Assembly (NCBI GenBank): GCA_910585275.1 | Contig: CAJUCW010000002.1 | Span: 62,001 to 126,000, forward strand | Source: an uncultured Muribaculaceae bacterium | GTDB taxonomy: Bacteria; Bacteroidota; Bacteroidia; Bacteroidales; Muribaculaceae | Reading direction: 5' to 3' | Length of the DNA stretch: 64,000 nt | In this document: positions 17,548 to 26,568 of the stretch, in pieces | Position numbering within the stretch: the first letter of the stretch is position 1 | How the letters are laid out: each line of letters opens with the position of its first letter | The notes under the pieces: model-generated | Databases searched by the model: none | What the model saw: the letters and a program-made list of their open reading frames with translations, nothing else | What the model was told of the DNA's origin: nothing | Position numbers and translations under genes: made by a program

Positions 17548-17820
17548 ATGACAAAAGCTGAGATAGTAAACGAAATCTCTCGAACCACCGGGCTTGAGAA
17601 AGCTGCGGTACTGACTACAGTCGAGAGTTTCATGGATGTCGTTAAAGATACTATGGCAGGAGGCCAGAATGTGTATCTTCGTGGCTTTGGCAGTTTCATT
17701 GTTAAGACAAGGAAAGAGAAAACCGCGCGCAACATCTCTAAAAATATTACAATCAAGATTCCCGAACACAAGGTTCCGGCGTTCAAGCCCTCGAAGGTTT
17801 TCCTTGACCAGGTGAAATAA
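17548..17820 (+). CDS. HU family DNA-binding protein
   Basis: 90 residues starting MTKAEIVNEISRTTGLEKAAV, with the DNA-arm region NVYLRGFGSFIVKTRKEKTARN and the C-terminal IPEHKVPAFKPSKVF, all typical of HU/IHF. HU binds and bends DNA as a dimer and helps compact the nucleoid. It is the short canonical form without the extended C-terminus of some Bacteroides HU paralogues. The leader can form a long-range hairpin. A basic microprotein follows 88 nt later. Confidence 0.95.
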   Translation: MTKAEIVNEISRTTGLEKAAVLTTVESFMDVVKDTMAGGQNVYLRGFGSFIVKTRKEKTARNISKNITIKIPEHKVPAFKPSKVFLDQVK

Positions 17821-17908
17821 TCCTGTGAGCAGGCAACCTGATAGAGGCAGGGCAGTGACCCTAATCGGGATAATAAATAAAATTTAATTAACCATAATAT
17901 TAACCATT

Positions 17909-17998
17909 ATGCCAAGCGGAAAGAAAAGAAAAGGCCACAAGATGGCTACTCACAAACGCAAAAAAAGACTGAGAAAAAACCGTCATAAGAAGAAATAA
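17909..17998 (+). CDS. 29-residue basic microprotein (AURKAIP1/COX24, mS38-like)
   Basis: A 90-bp frame beginning MPSGKKRKGHKMATHKRKKRLR, with a tail of Arg, Lys and His. Eighteen of 29 residues are Lys, Arg or His. I recognise this as the tiny Bacteroidetes protein annotated as AURKAIP1/COX24 domain, related to mitochondrial ribosomal protein mS38. Its composition suits binding to rRNA in the ribosome (inference from family). It sits between HU and RNase G, 88 nt after the HU stop. Sequences upstream are AT-rich (TTAATTAACC), without a clear promoter. Confidence 0.85.
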   Translation: MPSGKKRKGHKMATHKRKKRLRKNRHKKK

Positions 17999-18184
17999 TT
18001 CTGACCACGGTCAGGGATTATTCCGTTTTCTCGACAGTCAAAAAAAGGAACAAACGGAAATGGGTGGAGCCGCTAACCTTCACCCATCAATGTTTGTTCT
18101 TTTTCGTATCTCCCGGCCATGCACGGCCTCGTTCGGAGGTTTCCGGACGAAGTCGGGCATACCGGATTAAGATCCTTAAAACAA

Positions 18185-19816
18185 ATGAAAAGCGAATTAG
18201 TAGTAGATGTACAACAAAAGGAAATCTCGATAGCGTTGCTTGAGGATTCCCGGCTTGTCTCGCTCCAGAAAGAGAGCCGCAACATTGCGTATGCCGTCGG
18301 CGATCTCTACCTTGCGAAGGTAAAGAAGATAATGCCCGGCCTTAACGCGGCGTTTCTTGATGTGGGCTACGAAAAAGATGCTTTTCTTCATTATCTCGAT
18401 CTTGGACCCCAGTTCAGCTCCTACACGTCGTTCCTGCAGGAGGCTATGGCCGACAAGAAGAAAATTCCCAACATATCCAAGTTTAAGCTTGAGCCCGACA
18501 TTCCTAAACAGGGGACGATACAGAACGTGTTGCAACCGGGCCAGCAGTTGCTTGTGCAGATAGCAAAAGAGCCCATTTCGTCGAAAGGACCACGCCTCAC
18601 CACGGAGTTGTCGTTTACCGGACGTTTTATGGTGCTCATGCCGTTCGGCGACAAGATTTCGATTTCTCAGAAAATCAAATCGACCGAAGAGAAAATCCGT
18701 CTCCGCCAGCTCATCGGAAGCATCAAACCGAAAGGTTTCAGCGTCATAGTGCGTACATCCGCGGAAAACAAACGTGTGGCGGAACTTAACAACGAGATGC
18801 GTACTCTCGTGAAGTGTTGGGAAGAGTCTATCGCCAAAATGCAGAGAAGCCAGCCTCCGATGCTTATTTATGAGGAAGATTCGAGGGCGGTGAGTGTGAT
18901 TCGTGACATTTTCAGCCCGAATTTTGAGAACATTTACGTCAACGAGGCTGAAACGTTTTCCCAGATTCAGAACTATGTGGCTCTGATTGCTCCGGAAAAC
19001 AAAGACATTGTGAAGCTCTATGATAAGGATGTGCCGATATTCGACCATTTCAATATCACAAGGCAGATCAAGAGCTCATTTGGCAAAACAGTATCGTTCA
19101 AGAGCGGCGCGTATATCATTATAGAGCATACTGAGGCTCTTCATGTGATTGATGTGAATTCGGGCAACCGCAGCAAGGCAAGTCCTGACCAGGAATCGAA
19201 TGCCCTCGACGTCAATCTGAAAGCCGCCGATGAAATCGCGCGTCAGCTTAGACTCCGCGATATGGGAGGAATCATCGTCATCGACTTTATCGACATGAAT
19301 AAGGTGGAACACCGTCAGACCCTCTACGACCACATGAGGGAGGTGATGGCAAACGACAGGGCTCGCCATAACATCTTGCCGTTGAGTAAATTCGGCTTGA
19401 TGCAGATTACCCGGCAACGGGTTCGCCCCGTGCTCGACATCACCACGAGCGAAACGTGTCCTTCCTGTTTCGGCAAAGGCGAAATACAGCCGTCGCTGTT
19501 GTTTACCGACAAATTGGGCGAGAAGCTCGACTATCTTGTCAATATCTTGCAGGTGAAGAAGTTCAACATGTATGTGCATCCTTACGTGGAAGCATATATA
19601 AAGAAGGGTATGTTTTCCCTTTATGGCAAATGGCGCCGTCGCTTCGGGAGAGGCTTCAAGGTGATTGCCGACGAATCTCTTGCCTACCTGCAGTATAGGG
19701 TAGTGGATGACGCTGGCAAAGAAATCGACCTTAAGGAGGAAAGCGATTTCAGCAGCAACCAGTCGAAGACGCATGCCCGTCAGAAAAACAGAGAAAAAGA
19801 AGAAAAGGATTCTTGA
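18185..19816 (+). CDS. rng: Ribonuclease E/G family endoribonuclease
   Basis: 543 residues from ATG 18185 (MKSELVVDVQQKEISIALLEDSRLV); an earlier ATG at 18119 would add 22 atypical residues. It has an S1 domain (about 35-125, YLAKVKKIMPGLNAAFLDVGYEKDAFLH), the RNase E/G catalytic region with VIDVNSGN and GGIIVIDFIDM (metal-binding Asp residues), and a Zn-link motif TCPSCFGKGE. It lacks the long C-terminal degradosome scaffold of RNase E, so RNase G is the better name. It cleaves single-stranded RNA in rRNA maturation and mRNA turnover. Confidence 0.93.
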   Translation: MKSELVVDVQQKEISIALLEDSRLVSLQKESRNIAYAVGDLYLAKVKKIMPGLNAAFLDVGYEKDAFLHYLDLGPQFSSYTSFLQEAMADKKKIPNISKFKLEPDIPKQGTIQNVLQPGQQLLVQIAKEPISSKGPRLTTELSFTGRFMVLMPFGDKISISQKIKSTEEKIRLRQLIGSIKPKGFSVIVRTSAENKRVAELNNEMRTLVKCWEESIAKMQRSQPPMLIYEEDSRAVSVIRDIFSPNFENIYVNEAETFSQIQNYVALIAPENKDIVKLYDKDVPIFDHFNITRQIKSSFGKTVSFKSGAYIIIEHTEALHVIDVNSGNRSKASPDQESNALDVNLKAADEIARQLRLRDMGGIIVIDFIDMNKVEHRQTLYDHMREVMANDRARHNILPLSKFGLMQITRQRVRPVLDITTSETCPSCFGKGEIQPSLLFTDKLGEKLDYLVNILQVKKFNMYVHPYVEAYIKKGMFSLYGKWRRRFGRGFKVIADESLAYLQYRVVDDAGKEIDLKEESDFSSNQSKTHARQKNREKEEKDS

Positions 19817-19861
19817 TTTTTACGGCAATCCCTTTGGGGGAATATGCCGGTGTAAAAAGTA

Positions 19862-19900
19862 AAGCGGTGGCGGTCCGATCATACGGAACCGCCACCGCTT
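19862..19900 (-). terminator. Strong hairpin between rng and folC
   Basis: A GC-rich stem (19862-19877 / 19884-19900, one bulge) lies between the convergent rng and folC genes. The T-rich side (19846-19862 read on the reverse strand) makes it mainly a folC terminator; it may also stop rng. Confidence 0.75.
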
Positions 19901-19924
19901 CTGCTTTCAACGAGTGCGGTGTGT

Positions 19925-21253
19925 CTATTGTTTCGACCATGCAAGGAAGTCCGCTACAATAAATGTGGAGCCTCCTATGAAGATTACGTCGTTTTCGCCG
20001 GCATCGCATGATGCCTTGGAATATGCTTGGGCCACACTGTCGAATGTTTCTCCGTCAAGTCCCGCCTCTATGAACTTCTTCTTGAGTTCGACGGCGGGGA
20101 GTGCCCTCGGAATTTGGGCATTCGTGATATAATAGACTGCATTTTTTGGGAGCAGACCTAAAATCTTGTCGATATCTTTGTCTGCCACAAACCCTATGAC
20201 AATGCGAAGCGTAGCTCCCTTACGCGATTCCATAATGCGGCGGAGTTGCCCCATATTGTAGGATACGCCGGCGATGTTATGCCCTGTGTCGGCAATTACG
20301 AGCGGACTGTCTTGCATTTTAGTCCATCTGCCCATAAGTCCTGTCAGCGCCTCCACATTTTCGATGCCTCCGGTCACACTTTCGTCTGAAATCTCCACCC
20401 CCGATTTTCTAAGCCCGTCAACGGCGTTCAGAACAGTGTTGATATTCTTTTTCTGATAATCGCCGGCAAGAGGGAGCCGGAATTCCCCCTCCTTGGAAGT
20501 GCAGTCCCATCCCCCGTCGGGGTTTTCCACAATCGAATCCAGTCGGGGGCAATCTTCGGCGAACGTTGCAGGAGCTCCGCATGAGGCTGCTTTGTCGGCA
20601 AAGACCTTTCTTATTTCGCCCTCGGCTTCTCCGATTATTACCGGTATGCCTTCCTTTATGATTCCTGCCTTTTCTGATGCTATTTTAGGAAGGGTATCGC
20701 CCAGGAACTGGGTGTGGTCGGTTGAAATGTTTGTAATCACACACATCTGTGGAGTGATGATGTTGGTGGAGTCGAGCCGACCCCCCATGCCTACTTCTAT
20801 TACGGCATAGTCCACGTGTTGTTTGGCAAACCAATCGAACGCCATCATCATCGTGAGTTCGAAAAACGACGGGTGTAATTGGCTTTCCGATTCCCTCCAT
20901 CGTCTTACGAATTCTATAACGTCTTCTTTCGGAATCATTTTTCCGTCAACCCTCATCCTTTCCCTGAAATCGACAAGATGTGGGGAGGTGTAGAGGGCGG
21001 TCTTATAGCCTTGTGCCTGCAATATGGCTGCAAGAAGATGTGACGTGCTCCCTTTTCCGTTGGTGCCCGCAATGTGGATTGACTTGAATTGTTTATGCGG
21101 GTTGCCGAAGGCATTGTCTATGGCTATGCTCGTGTCGAGGCCCGGTTTGTAGGCGGCAGCGCCTACACGGGAAAACATCGGAAGTTGGCTGAACAGGAAC
21201 GACAGGGCTTCCTCATATTCCCTGTCGATGGTTTCGTTTGCTTTAGAGTCCAT
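19925..21253 (-). CDS. folC: Bifunctional dihydrofolate / folylpolyglutamate synthase
   Basis: 442 residues with the Mur ligase-type P-loop IHIAGTNGKGSTSH, the folate-site stretch TSPHLVDFRERMRV, VIEVGMGGRLDSTNI, and DGTGHN-like VIADTGHNIAG in the C-terminal domain. It adds glutamate to dihydropteroate and extends folate glutamyl tails in the cytoplasm. Length is normal for the family. Its ATG lies 11 nt inside the end of the upstream chromate transporter gene, so it is co-transcribed with that pair. Confidence 0.94.
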   Translation of the reverse strand: MDSKANETIDREYEEALSFLFSQLPMFSRVGAAAYKPGLDTSIAIDNAFGNPHKQFKSIHIAGTNGKGSTSHLLAAILQAQGYKTALYTSPHLVDFRERMRVDGKMIPKEDVIEFVRRWRESESQLHPSFFELTMMMAFDWFAKQHVDYAVIEVGMGGRLDSTNIITPQMCVITNISTDHTQFLGDTLPKIASEKAGIIKEGIPVIIGEAEGEIRKVFADKAASCGAPATFAEDCPRLDSIVENPDGGWDCTSKEGEFRLPLAGDYQKKNINTVLNAVDGLRKSGVEISDESVTGGIENVEALTGLMGRWTKMQDSPLVIADTGHNIAGVSYNMGQLRRIMESRKGATLRIVIGFVADKDIDKILGLLPKNAVYYITNAQIPRALPAVELKKKFIEAGLDGETFDSVAQAYSKASCDAGENDVIFIGGSTFIVADFLAWSKQ

Positions 21254-21851
21254 AAATCAGATAGCCGGCGATTCCGGCGAGAATTATGATTAATATGGGA
21301 TGGATTTTAATATTCTTTTTTCCGAATTTCAGCGGGAAGAAGGCAAGGCAAAACGCTATGGCACAAATGGCGACGTTCACCCATAGTTGCCATCCAATTC
21401 CGTTCGGGTTGAAGTTGGCTGCATTCATAAGCATGATTGCAGCAGAGGCAATCAGGCCGACCACTACCGGGCGCAGTCCTGAAAAAATGGCTTTGATAAC
21501 ACCGCTTTCGCTATGGCGCCGTATGAAATGTGAGCTGTAGAGCACCAATATAAAACTCGGCACTACCACTGCCAAAGTGGCGAGGCATGACCCGAGCAGT
21601 CCCCAACCAATGCCGGAAAGGGCCGGATTTACACTTCCTGGGGCAACAAAACCTATGTAAGTGGCAGAGTTTATTCCAATGGGGCCGGGTGTCATTTGTG
21701 AAATAGCCACGATGTCGGTAAACATGGTTTCGGAAATCCAGCCCGGTTCCACCACAGCTTTTTCCACAAGGGAAAGCATTGCGTAGCCGCCTCCGAACCC
21801 GAAGATTCCGATTTTCAGGTATGCCCAGATGAGTTGGATATATATTTGCAT
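21243..21851 (-). CDS. chrA: Chromate transporter, half-size subunit 1
   Basis: 202 residues with six or so hydrophobic segments and the ChrA motifs KIGIFGFGGGYAML and SQMTPGPIGINSATYIG. Full-size ChrA is two such halves; here they are separate genes, as in the short-chain chromate (CHR) family. It would sit in the inner membrane with the upstream partner. Known family members export chromate or related oxyanions; the substrate is unproven here. The 3' end overlaps folC by 11 nt. Confidence 0.88.
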   Translation of the reverse strand: MQIYIQLIWAYLKIGIFGFGGGYAMLSLVEKAVVEPGWISETMFTDIVAISQMTPGPIGINSATYIGFVAPGSVNPALSGIGWGLLGSCLATLAVVVPSFILVLYSSHFIRRHSESGVIKAIFSGLRPVVVGLIASAAIMLMNAANFNPNGIGWQLWVNVAICAIAFCLAFFPLKFGKKNIKIHPILIIILAGIAGYLIYGL

Positions 21852-21878
21852 TGGAGGTGTTGATTTAACGTTTAAAGT

Positions 21879-22484
21879 TTAGGGTTTAGTTTTTTTAGTC
21901 TTTTTTCGCTGTGGCAGCCACCAGAATAGGAAGCCGCCCAGGGCTCCGAGCACTATGTAGAGTATGGGCGATGACACTGTGCCCATGTCGAGGGAAATCA
22001 TAAGCGCCACCACGAGTGGAATCCACACGGTTTTCCATTTAAGTTTGGCAGCTTGGGCGGAAGTGACGACGGGTGCGATTATCAACGCCACAACGGCGGG
22101 ACGTATCCCCATGAATATCGAAGATATGACACGGTTGTTTTTTATGGTGTCCGGGGTAAGGAATATGGCGATTGCCAGAATTATAATGAAAGAGGGGAGA
22201 ATCGTGCCGAGGGCGGCTGTTATGCTCCCTTTTCCTCCCTTTATCTTGTCGCCGACTGCCGTGGCGATATTCACCGCGAGTATGCCAGGCAAAGACTGTG
22301 CTATAGCGAGAAGGTCGAGGAAATCGTCGCGTTCTATCCAATGATGCTTATCGACTATTTCCCGTTCGATAATTGATATCATAGCCCAGCCTCCCCCGAA
22401 GGTGAAGGCTCCTATCTTGAAAAATGTAGAGAATAGGCTCCAATAAGAACTTTGAATGTCAGTATTGTCTTTTATTTGACTCAT
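21879..22484 (-). CDS. Chromate transporter, half-size subunit 2
   Basis: 201 residues from ATG 22484 (MSQIKDNTD); 22 further codons upstream back to 22550 are open, but look unlike the family and cross a 12-bp direct repeat (ATACGTGGAAAA at 22489 and 22506). It has the paired motifs KIGAFTFGGGWAMI and AQSLPGILAVNIATAVG. It is the partner of the downstream half transporter, 27 nt away, and the first gene of the chr-chr-folC transcript. Confidence 0.85.
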   Translation of the reverse strand: MSQIKDNTDIQSSYWSLFSTFFKIGAFTFGGGWAMISIIEREIVDKHHWIERDDFLDLLAIAQSLPGILAVNIATAVGDKIKGGKGSITAALGTILPSFIIILAIAIFLTPDTIKNNRVISSIFMGIRPAVVALIIAPVVTSAQAAKLKWKTVWIPLVVALMISLDMGTVSSPILYIVLGALGGFLFWWLPQRKKTKKTKP

Positions 22485-22540
22485 ATTGATACGTGGAAAA
22501 ATATAATACGTGGAAAAGAGTCCGGATAATATAACGGAAA

Positions 22541-22567
22541 GGGCGTGCATGATATTTCATGAACGCC
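22541..22567 (-). terminator. Hairpin after cydB
   Basis: Stem GGGCGT-x-CATGA / TCATG-x-ACGCCC with one mismatch and a 4-nt loop, between the cydB stop (22626) and the chromate transporter start. T-rich DNA is short on either side, so termination efficiency is uncertain. Confidence 0.6.
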
Positions 22568-22625
22568 CTTCCCTTTGATGCCATTTATCGGTTTCGTATC
22601 ATCCTCTTGAATCAATCGTAGAAGG

Positions 22626-23777
22626 TCAATATTTATGCGATGTCTCTTCCAATTCTTTCTCGGTTAGTTTCTTCTTATCCATGGAATACCACACATACCA
22701 TATATAGGCAAGCACGATAGGGATTAGGATAGAAACGTAGCTCATTGCGGAGAGCGTGAACTCTGATGAAGAGGCGTTGCGGATTGTGAGCGAAGAAGCA
22801 GGGTCGGTAATAGAGGGATAGAAGGCCGTGTCGTTATAGCCTGCAACCCAGAAAAGCGACACTACGGCAAGAAACGTGCCGATGCCTGTGAACCAGATTC
22901 CTTTTGTCCAGTGTTTCGAAAAGCAAGACTTCAGCAGGCCGAACAACACAAGAACTACGCCTATGAGCAACGTGGCAAGCGCCCACCATAGATGTATGAA
23001 ATTATGGAAGTATTTGAAAGGGGTTTCCGTTACATCAACGGTATAGTCCGGATTGGAAACCACCGTATAACCTGTGGCGGTGCAGACCATGGCGAGGAAC
23101 CAGAGGAAAAACACTACGAAAATTCCGCCGTTGACGAGGGCTTTGTTTTTCAATGTGCTGAAAAAATCGGGATCGTCGCAGATGTTGTTCATCATATACA
23201 GGCAAGCCTGCATGCGTGCCAAAAACAGCACGGCTACTCCGAGAATGAGGTTTTTCCAGTTGAAAATGGCTTCGAAGCCGTGGGTGGGTGCCCATTTGGA
23301 AATTACGGGCGAGCTCGTGTTGAGAAGGCTTCCGCGGCTCACTGTGAATTCAGCTCCGAAAAAGAACATCGAGACAGCCACACCCAGAAGAATGCATCCC
23401 ACGCATCCATTGATGAAAAGGAATATGTCGTAGGTGCGTGTGCCATATACGTTGCCTGCCTTGTTGCGGTATTCGTAGCTCACGGCCTGCACGATGAAGC
23501 TGAAAAGGATAAGAATCCAAAGCCAGTATGCCCCTCCGAAACTGGTGGAATAAAACAGAGGGAACGACGCGAAGAAGGCTCCTCCGAACACTACCAGAGT
23601 GGTAAATGTAAGTTCCCATTTCCTCCCCATCGAGTTCACGATGAGGTCGCGGCGCGCATTGCTTCCGGCCCCGAGAATCATTGACTGTCCGCCCTGCACA
23701 AAAAGCAGAAACACGAGGATGGCGCCAAGCACCGATATCAGCAGCCACCAATAATTTTGAAGATATTCTAATGTCAT
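22626..23777 (-). CDS. cydB: Cytochrome bd ubiquinol oxidase subunit II
   Basis: 383 residues with about eight hydrophobic segments, starting with the long FVQGGQSMILGAG region and including SFIVQAVSYEYRNKAGN, as in CydB. It forms the second membrane subunit of the bd oxidase, which reduces oxygen to water with quinol electrons at very low oxygen. It follows cydA by 3 nt, so the two are translated from one mRNA. Confidence 0.94.
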   Translation of the reverse strand: MTLEYLQNYWWLLISVLGAILVFLLFVQGGQSMILGAGSNARRDLIVNSMGRKWELTFTTLVVFGGAFFASFPLFYSTSFGGAYWLWILILFSFIVQAVSYEYRNKAGNVYGTRTYDIFLFINGCVGCILLGVAVSMFFFGAEFTVSRGSLLNTSSPVISKWAPTHGFEAIFNWKNLILGVAVLFLARMQACLYMMNNICDDPDFFSTLKNKALVNGGIFVVFFLWFLAMVCTATGYTVVSNPDYTVDVTETPFKYFHNFIHLWWALATLLIGVVLVLFGLLKSCFSKHWTKGIWFTGIGTFLAVVSLFWVAGYNDTAFYPSITDPASSLTIRNASSSEFTLSAMSYVSILIPIVLAYIWYVWYSMDKKKLTEKELEETSHKY

Positions 23778-23780
23778 GAC

Positions 23781-25349
23781 TTAATGTGCGTTATCGATTT
23801 CTAAATTGTTTTTTGATTTTTTGCTTATCTGGCGGAGCATGATGCTCACTTCCGCCACGAGCAGCACCGTGAAAATGATAGCGAAGAGCCAGAACGTGGT
23901 GATTACGGAAGCTGACGATATTTCGGATATAGCCGCTTTTGTCGGCAGAAGGTCTTGCACGGTCCAGGGTTGGCGTCCTACTTCCGCCACCACCCATCCG
24001 GCCTCGGAACAAATCCAAATCAGCGGCACGGAAACCATAGCCGCCCATTGCATCCATTTTTGGCGTTGCAGCCAGTCTTTCTTATAGACGGCGAAAAGAG
24101 CCACCATGAAGAAAAGCAGGAAATAGCTTCCAAGAATCACCATCACCCGGAAGGAATAGAACGTGACACCTACCGGAGGAATCGCTTCGTCAACCGAGTC
24201 GAAATATCCGTAGCCGAAATAGGGATAATACTTGCGGAGTTCTTTCTCGGCGGCCTCCATTGCGGCAGTGTCGTGCGATGTGCGGGCCAAGTCGTAGGCA
24301 CGGAGGGCTTCGTGCGAGAGTTTGCCGAGCTTTATCCTTTCGGCATAACCCACTGTGTTGATTGTGTCGCCGTTCTCATTCACGTCGATTCCGTTGATAA
24401 TGTCGGCGATGCCAGGCACGAACGCATTCGGGTCGTGTTTGGCGAGGATTGAAAGGCCGTAAGGAATCTCGATGTCGAAAAGATATTCTTTTTCATTGTT
24501 GTCCCACTTCTTGGCAGGATTGACGATGCCGATACCGACGAGGCCTTGCCCGGTGCTTCCGTTGTAGAGACCCTCCATGGCAGCGAGTTTCATGGGCTGG
24601 TGTTTGGTGACTTCAACGGCCGAACCGTCGCCGGTGTACATGGTCAGCAGAAGCCCTGCAAGTCCGACCCATGCTCCTACTTTTGTGGAGCGCACTGCAA
24701 ACGGCACGTTGCGGTTCTTATAAAAAAACCATGCGCTGACGCCCACCACAAAGACACCTGCAAGCGCCCATCCGGAGAAAACGGCGTGGAGATATTTGTT
24801 GACAGCCACCCCGGAGAACAGCTCCCAGAAATTGTCCATCACATTGCGCATCTGCGCGGGGTCGAATTCCATTCCGGTAGGATATTGCATCCAGGCGTTG
24901 GCTACGAGAATCCAGAGGGCCGAAATCGAGGCCCCGAGCCAAGTGAGCCATGTGGCGGCAAGATGGAATCGGGGGCTTACTTTTCCCCATCCGAAAAACA
25001 TCACGGCAACGAAGGTTGATTCCATAAAGAAGGCCACGATTCCTTCAATGGCAAGCGGCGCGCCGAAAATGTCGCCCACGAACCATGAATAGTTGCTCCA
25101 GTTGGTGCCGAATTCAAATTCCAGAATAATGCCGGTGGCAACCCCGATAGCGAAATTGATGCCGAAAAGAGTCATCCAGAATTTTGTGGCGGCGAGCCAT
25201 TTTTCAGATTTAGTTTTCAGATAGAGGCTTTCCATAATTGCCACTATCAGCGACAGTCCTAATGTCAACGGCACGAACAGCCAGTGATAAATGGCTGTAA
25301 GGGCGAATTGCCATCGCGACCAATCGACTACGGTCATTAGATCATCCAT
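23781..25349 (-). CDS. cydA: Cytochrome bd ubiquinol oxidase subunit I
   Basis: 522 residues. His22 in AIYHWLFVPLTLGLS is the expected heme b595 ligand, NKYLHAVFSGWAL holds the heme b558 histidine, and EVGRQPWTVQDLLPT is the conserved GRQPW motif next to the Q loop. It contains about nine transmembrane segments. CydA oxidises menaquinol and carries the hemes. The length is close to E. coli CydA. It is the middle gene of DUF4492-cydA-cydB. Confidence 0.95.
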   Translation of the reverse strand: MDDLMTVVDWSRWQFALTAIYHWLFVPLTLGLSLIVAIMESLYLKTKSEKWLAATKFWMTLFGINFAIGVATGIILEFEFGTNWSNYSWFVGDIFGAPLAIEGIVAFFMESTFVAVMFFGWGKVSPRFHLAATWLTWLGASISALWILVANAWMQYPTGMEFDPAQMRNVMDNFWELFSGVAVNKYLHAVFSGWALAGVFVVGVSAWFFYKNRNVPFAVRSTKVGAWVGLAGLLLTMYTGDGSAVEVTKHQPMKLAAMEGLYNGSTGQGLVGIGIVNPAKKWDNNEKEYLFDIEIPYGLSILAKHDPNAFVPGIADIINGIDVNENGDTINTVGYAERIKLGKLSHEALRAYDLARTSHDTAAMEAAEKELRKYYPYFGYGYFDSVDEAIPPVGVTFYSFRVMVILGSYFLLFFMVALFAVYKKDWLQRQKWMQWAAMVSVPLIWICSEAGWVVAEVGRQPWTVQDLLPTKAAISEISSASVITTFWLFAIIFTVLLVAEVSIMLRQISKKSKNNLEIDNAH

Positions 25350-25408
25350 TGGTTATATTAGTTTAGTTGGTTAATATACATTGTGGAATCGAGTGATTTG
25401 TCTTGATT

Positions 25409-25627
25409 TCAGGGAGTGTTTTTCAGGAGCTCGTTTCTTACATGTTCGGCGCGGTCTTCGTCGGAGTCGAAATCCCGTTGGAGGATGTTTGGGAAAAAAA
25501 GAAGCTTCATCACCACGAAAAATATAAACACTTTGAGCAGGATTATGACCCATAGGGTTTTCCCCACGGTCATTTCTCTGAAACCGTCGTAATAAAGGCT
25601 CCAGACTTTTCTGGCGGTGTTCGACAT
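25409..25627 (-). CDS. DUF4492 membrane protein preceding cydA
   Basis: 72 residues from ATG 25627 (MSNTARKVWSLYYDGFREMTVGKT), with one strong transmembrane helix (LWVIILLKVFIFFVVMKLLFF) and a charged C-terminus. YYDGFR.MTVGKTLW is the DUF4492 signature, found upstream of cydA in Bacteroidetes. The size and place suggest a small bd-oxidase accessory subunit, like CydX in proteobacteria (inference). An ATG at 25660 is possible, but a -7 element TACATTTG at 25665-25672 would start transcription right there, favouring the later ATG. Confidence 0.82.
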   Translation of the reverse strand: MSNTARKVWSLYYDGFREMTVGKTLWVIILLKVFIFFVVMKLLFFPNILQRDFDSDEDRAEHVRNELLKNTP

Positions 25628-25664
25628 CGAGGCTGCCAGCCCACGGGTTCGCTGAATCATAATG

Positions 25665-25672
25665 CAAATGTA
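25665..25672 (-). promoter_or_regulatory. -7 element of the DUF4492-cydAB operon
   Basis: The reverse strand reads TACATTTG. Predicted transcript start is near 25660, leaving about 33 nt before the ATG at 25627. Confidence 0.5.
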
Positions 25673-25687
25673 ATAATTTTTGTGCAA

Positions 25688-26097
25688 AAAGAGCTATGTT
25701 TAATAAAATAACAATGCTTTCGCAAAAAGTTCCTGATTTCCGGTTGTTTTTTCCGTTATGCCGGCTTTAGAGTGCGTCCTTAAAATTTCGGCTTCGTCAA
25801 GTTCTCCGGGTGTGGCAAGGGGTATTTTGATTCGATGGGAAAGTGTGCGTCTGAATCTTTCGAAGACTTTGCTGAAAACAGGATGATGTTGCAGATTTAG
25901 TAAAATATGTTATATAAAGGAATGTTTTTGCTACTGTCTGATGCTTTGGTTTGCGAAAAATGATTATCTTTGCGATGATTTTTCAGAAGCGATTGCAATA
26001 CAATATCGTTGTTTTATCTGTATCCGGTATCGTTATTGATTATTATCGTCCTGAAATATAGAAGTATAATTCAATTTTTTATAAAAAGATATAAACC
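25688..26097 (+). other. 410-bp intergenic region
   Basis: No convincing gene. The best signal is TATCTTTG at 25965-25972, a perfect -7 element for the rightward DUF4494 gene, with a leader of about 120 nt; TTTG at 25945-25948 is too close for a standard -33. A 42-codon frame from an ATG near 25757 has no recognisable similarity. Confidence 0.5.
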
Positions 26098-26568
26098 ATG
26101 GCATTGTGGTTCGAATGTAAAGTCCGTTACGATAAAATGATGGAAAATGGCACGGTCAAAAAAGTGAACGAGCCATATCTTGTTGATGCCCTTACCTTCA
26201 CGGAGGCGGAGGCGCGTATCATCGAGGAGATGACTCCGTTTATCAGCGGAGAATTCTCGATTTCGGCTGTGAAAAAGACCAAAATCTCTGAAATCTTTTT
26301 CGATGATTCCGCCGACAAATATTATATGGTAAAGGTGAATTTCATAACACTCGACGAAAAAAGCGGGGTGGAGAAGAAATCTGCATCGTTCATTCTTACC
26401 CAGGCATCCGATCTTGAAGGGGCGCTTGCCCGCTTCAAAGAGGGAATGAAGGGAACCATGGCGGATTATGACATTGCGTCGATCGCCGAAACACCTCTTA
26501 TGGATGTTTATCCCATTGACCTTTCCGGCGAAAAGAAACCGGAAAATCCAGAGCAGGCTGCACAATGA
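26098..26568 (+). CDS. DUF4494 domain-containing protein
   Basis: 156 residues starting MALWFECKVRYDKMMENGTVKKVNEPYLVDALTFTEAE, the DUF4494 pattern. It is soluble, without signal peptide, mostly alpha+beta by composition, with an acidic linker at the C-terminus. The function is unknown. Its stop overlaps the yggS start by ATGA, a coupling that suggests a shared role or at least a shared transcript. Confidence 0.85.
   Translation: MALWFECKVRYDKMMENGTVKKVNEPYLVDALTFTEAEARIIEEMTPFISGEFSISAVKKTKISEIFFDDSADKYYMVKVNFITLDEKSGVEKKSASFILTQASDLEGALARFKEGMKGTMADYDIASIAETPLMDVYPIDLSGEKKPENPEQAAQ

Noticed and set aside
25700..25920. Reverse open stretch of about 70 codons in the gap before the DUF4494 gene
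   Set aside because: It has no start codon in frame and no family motif.
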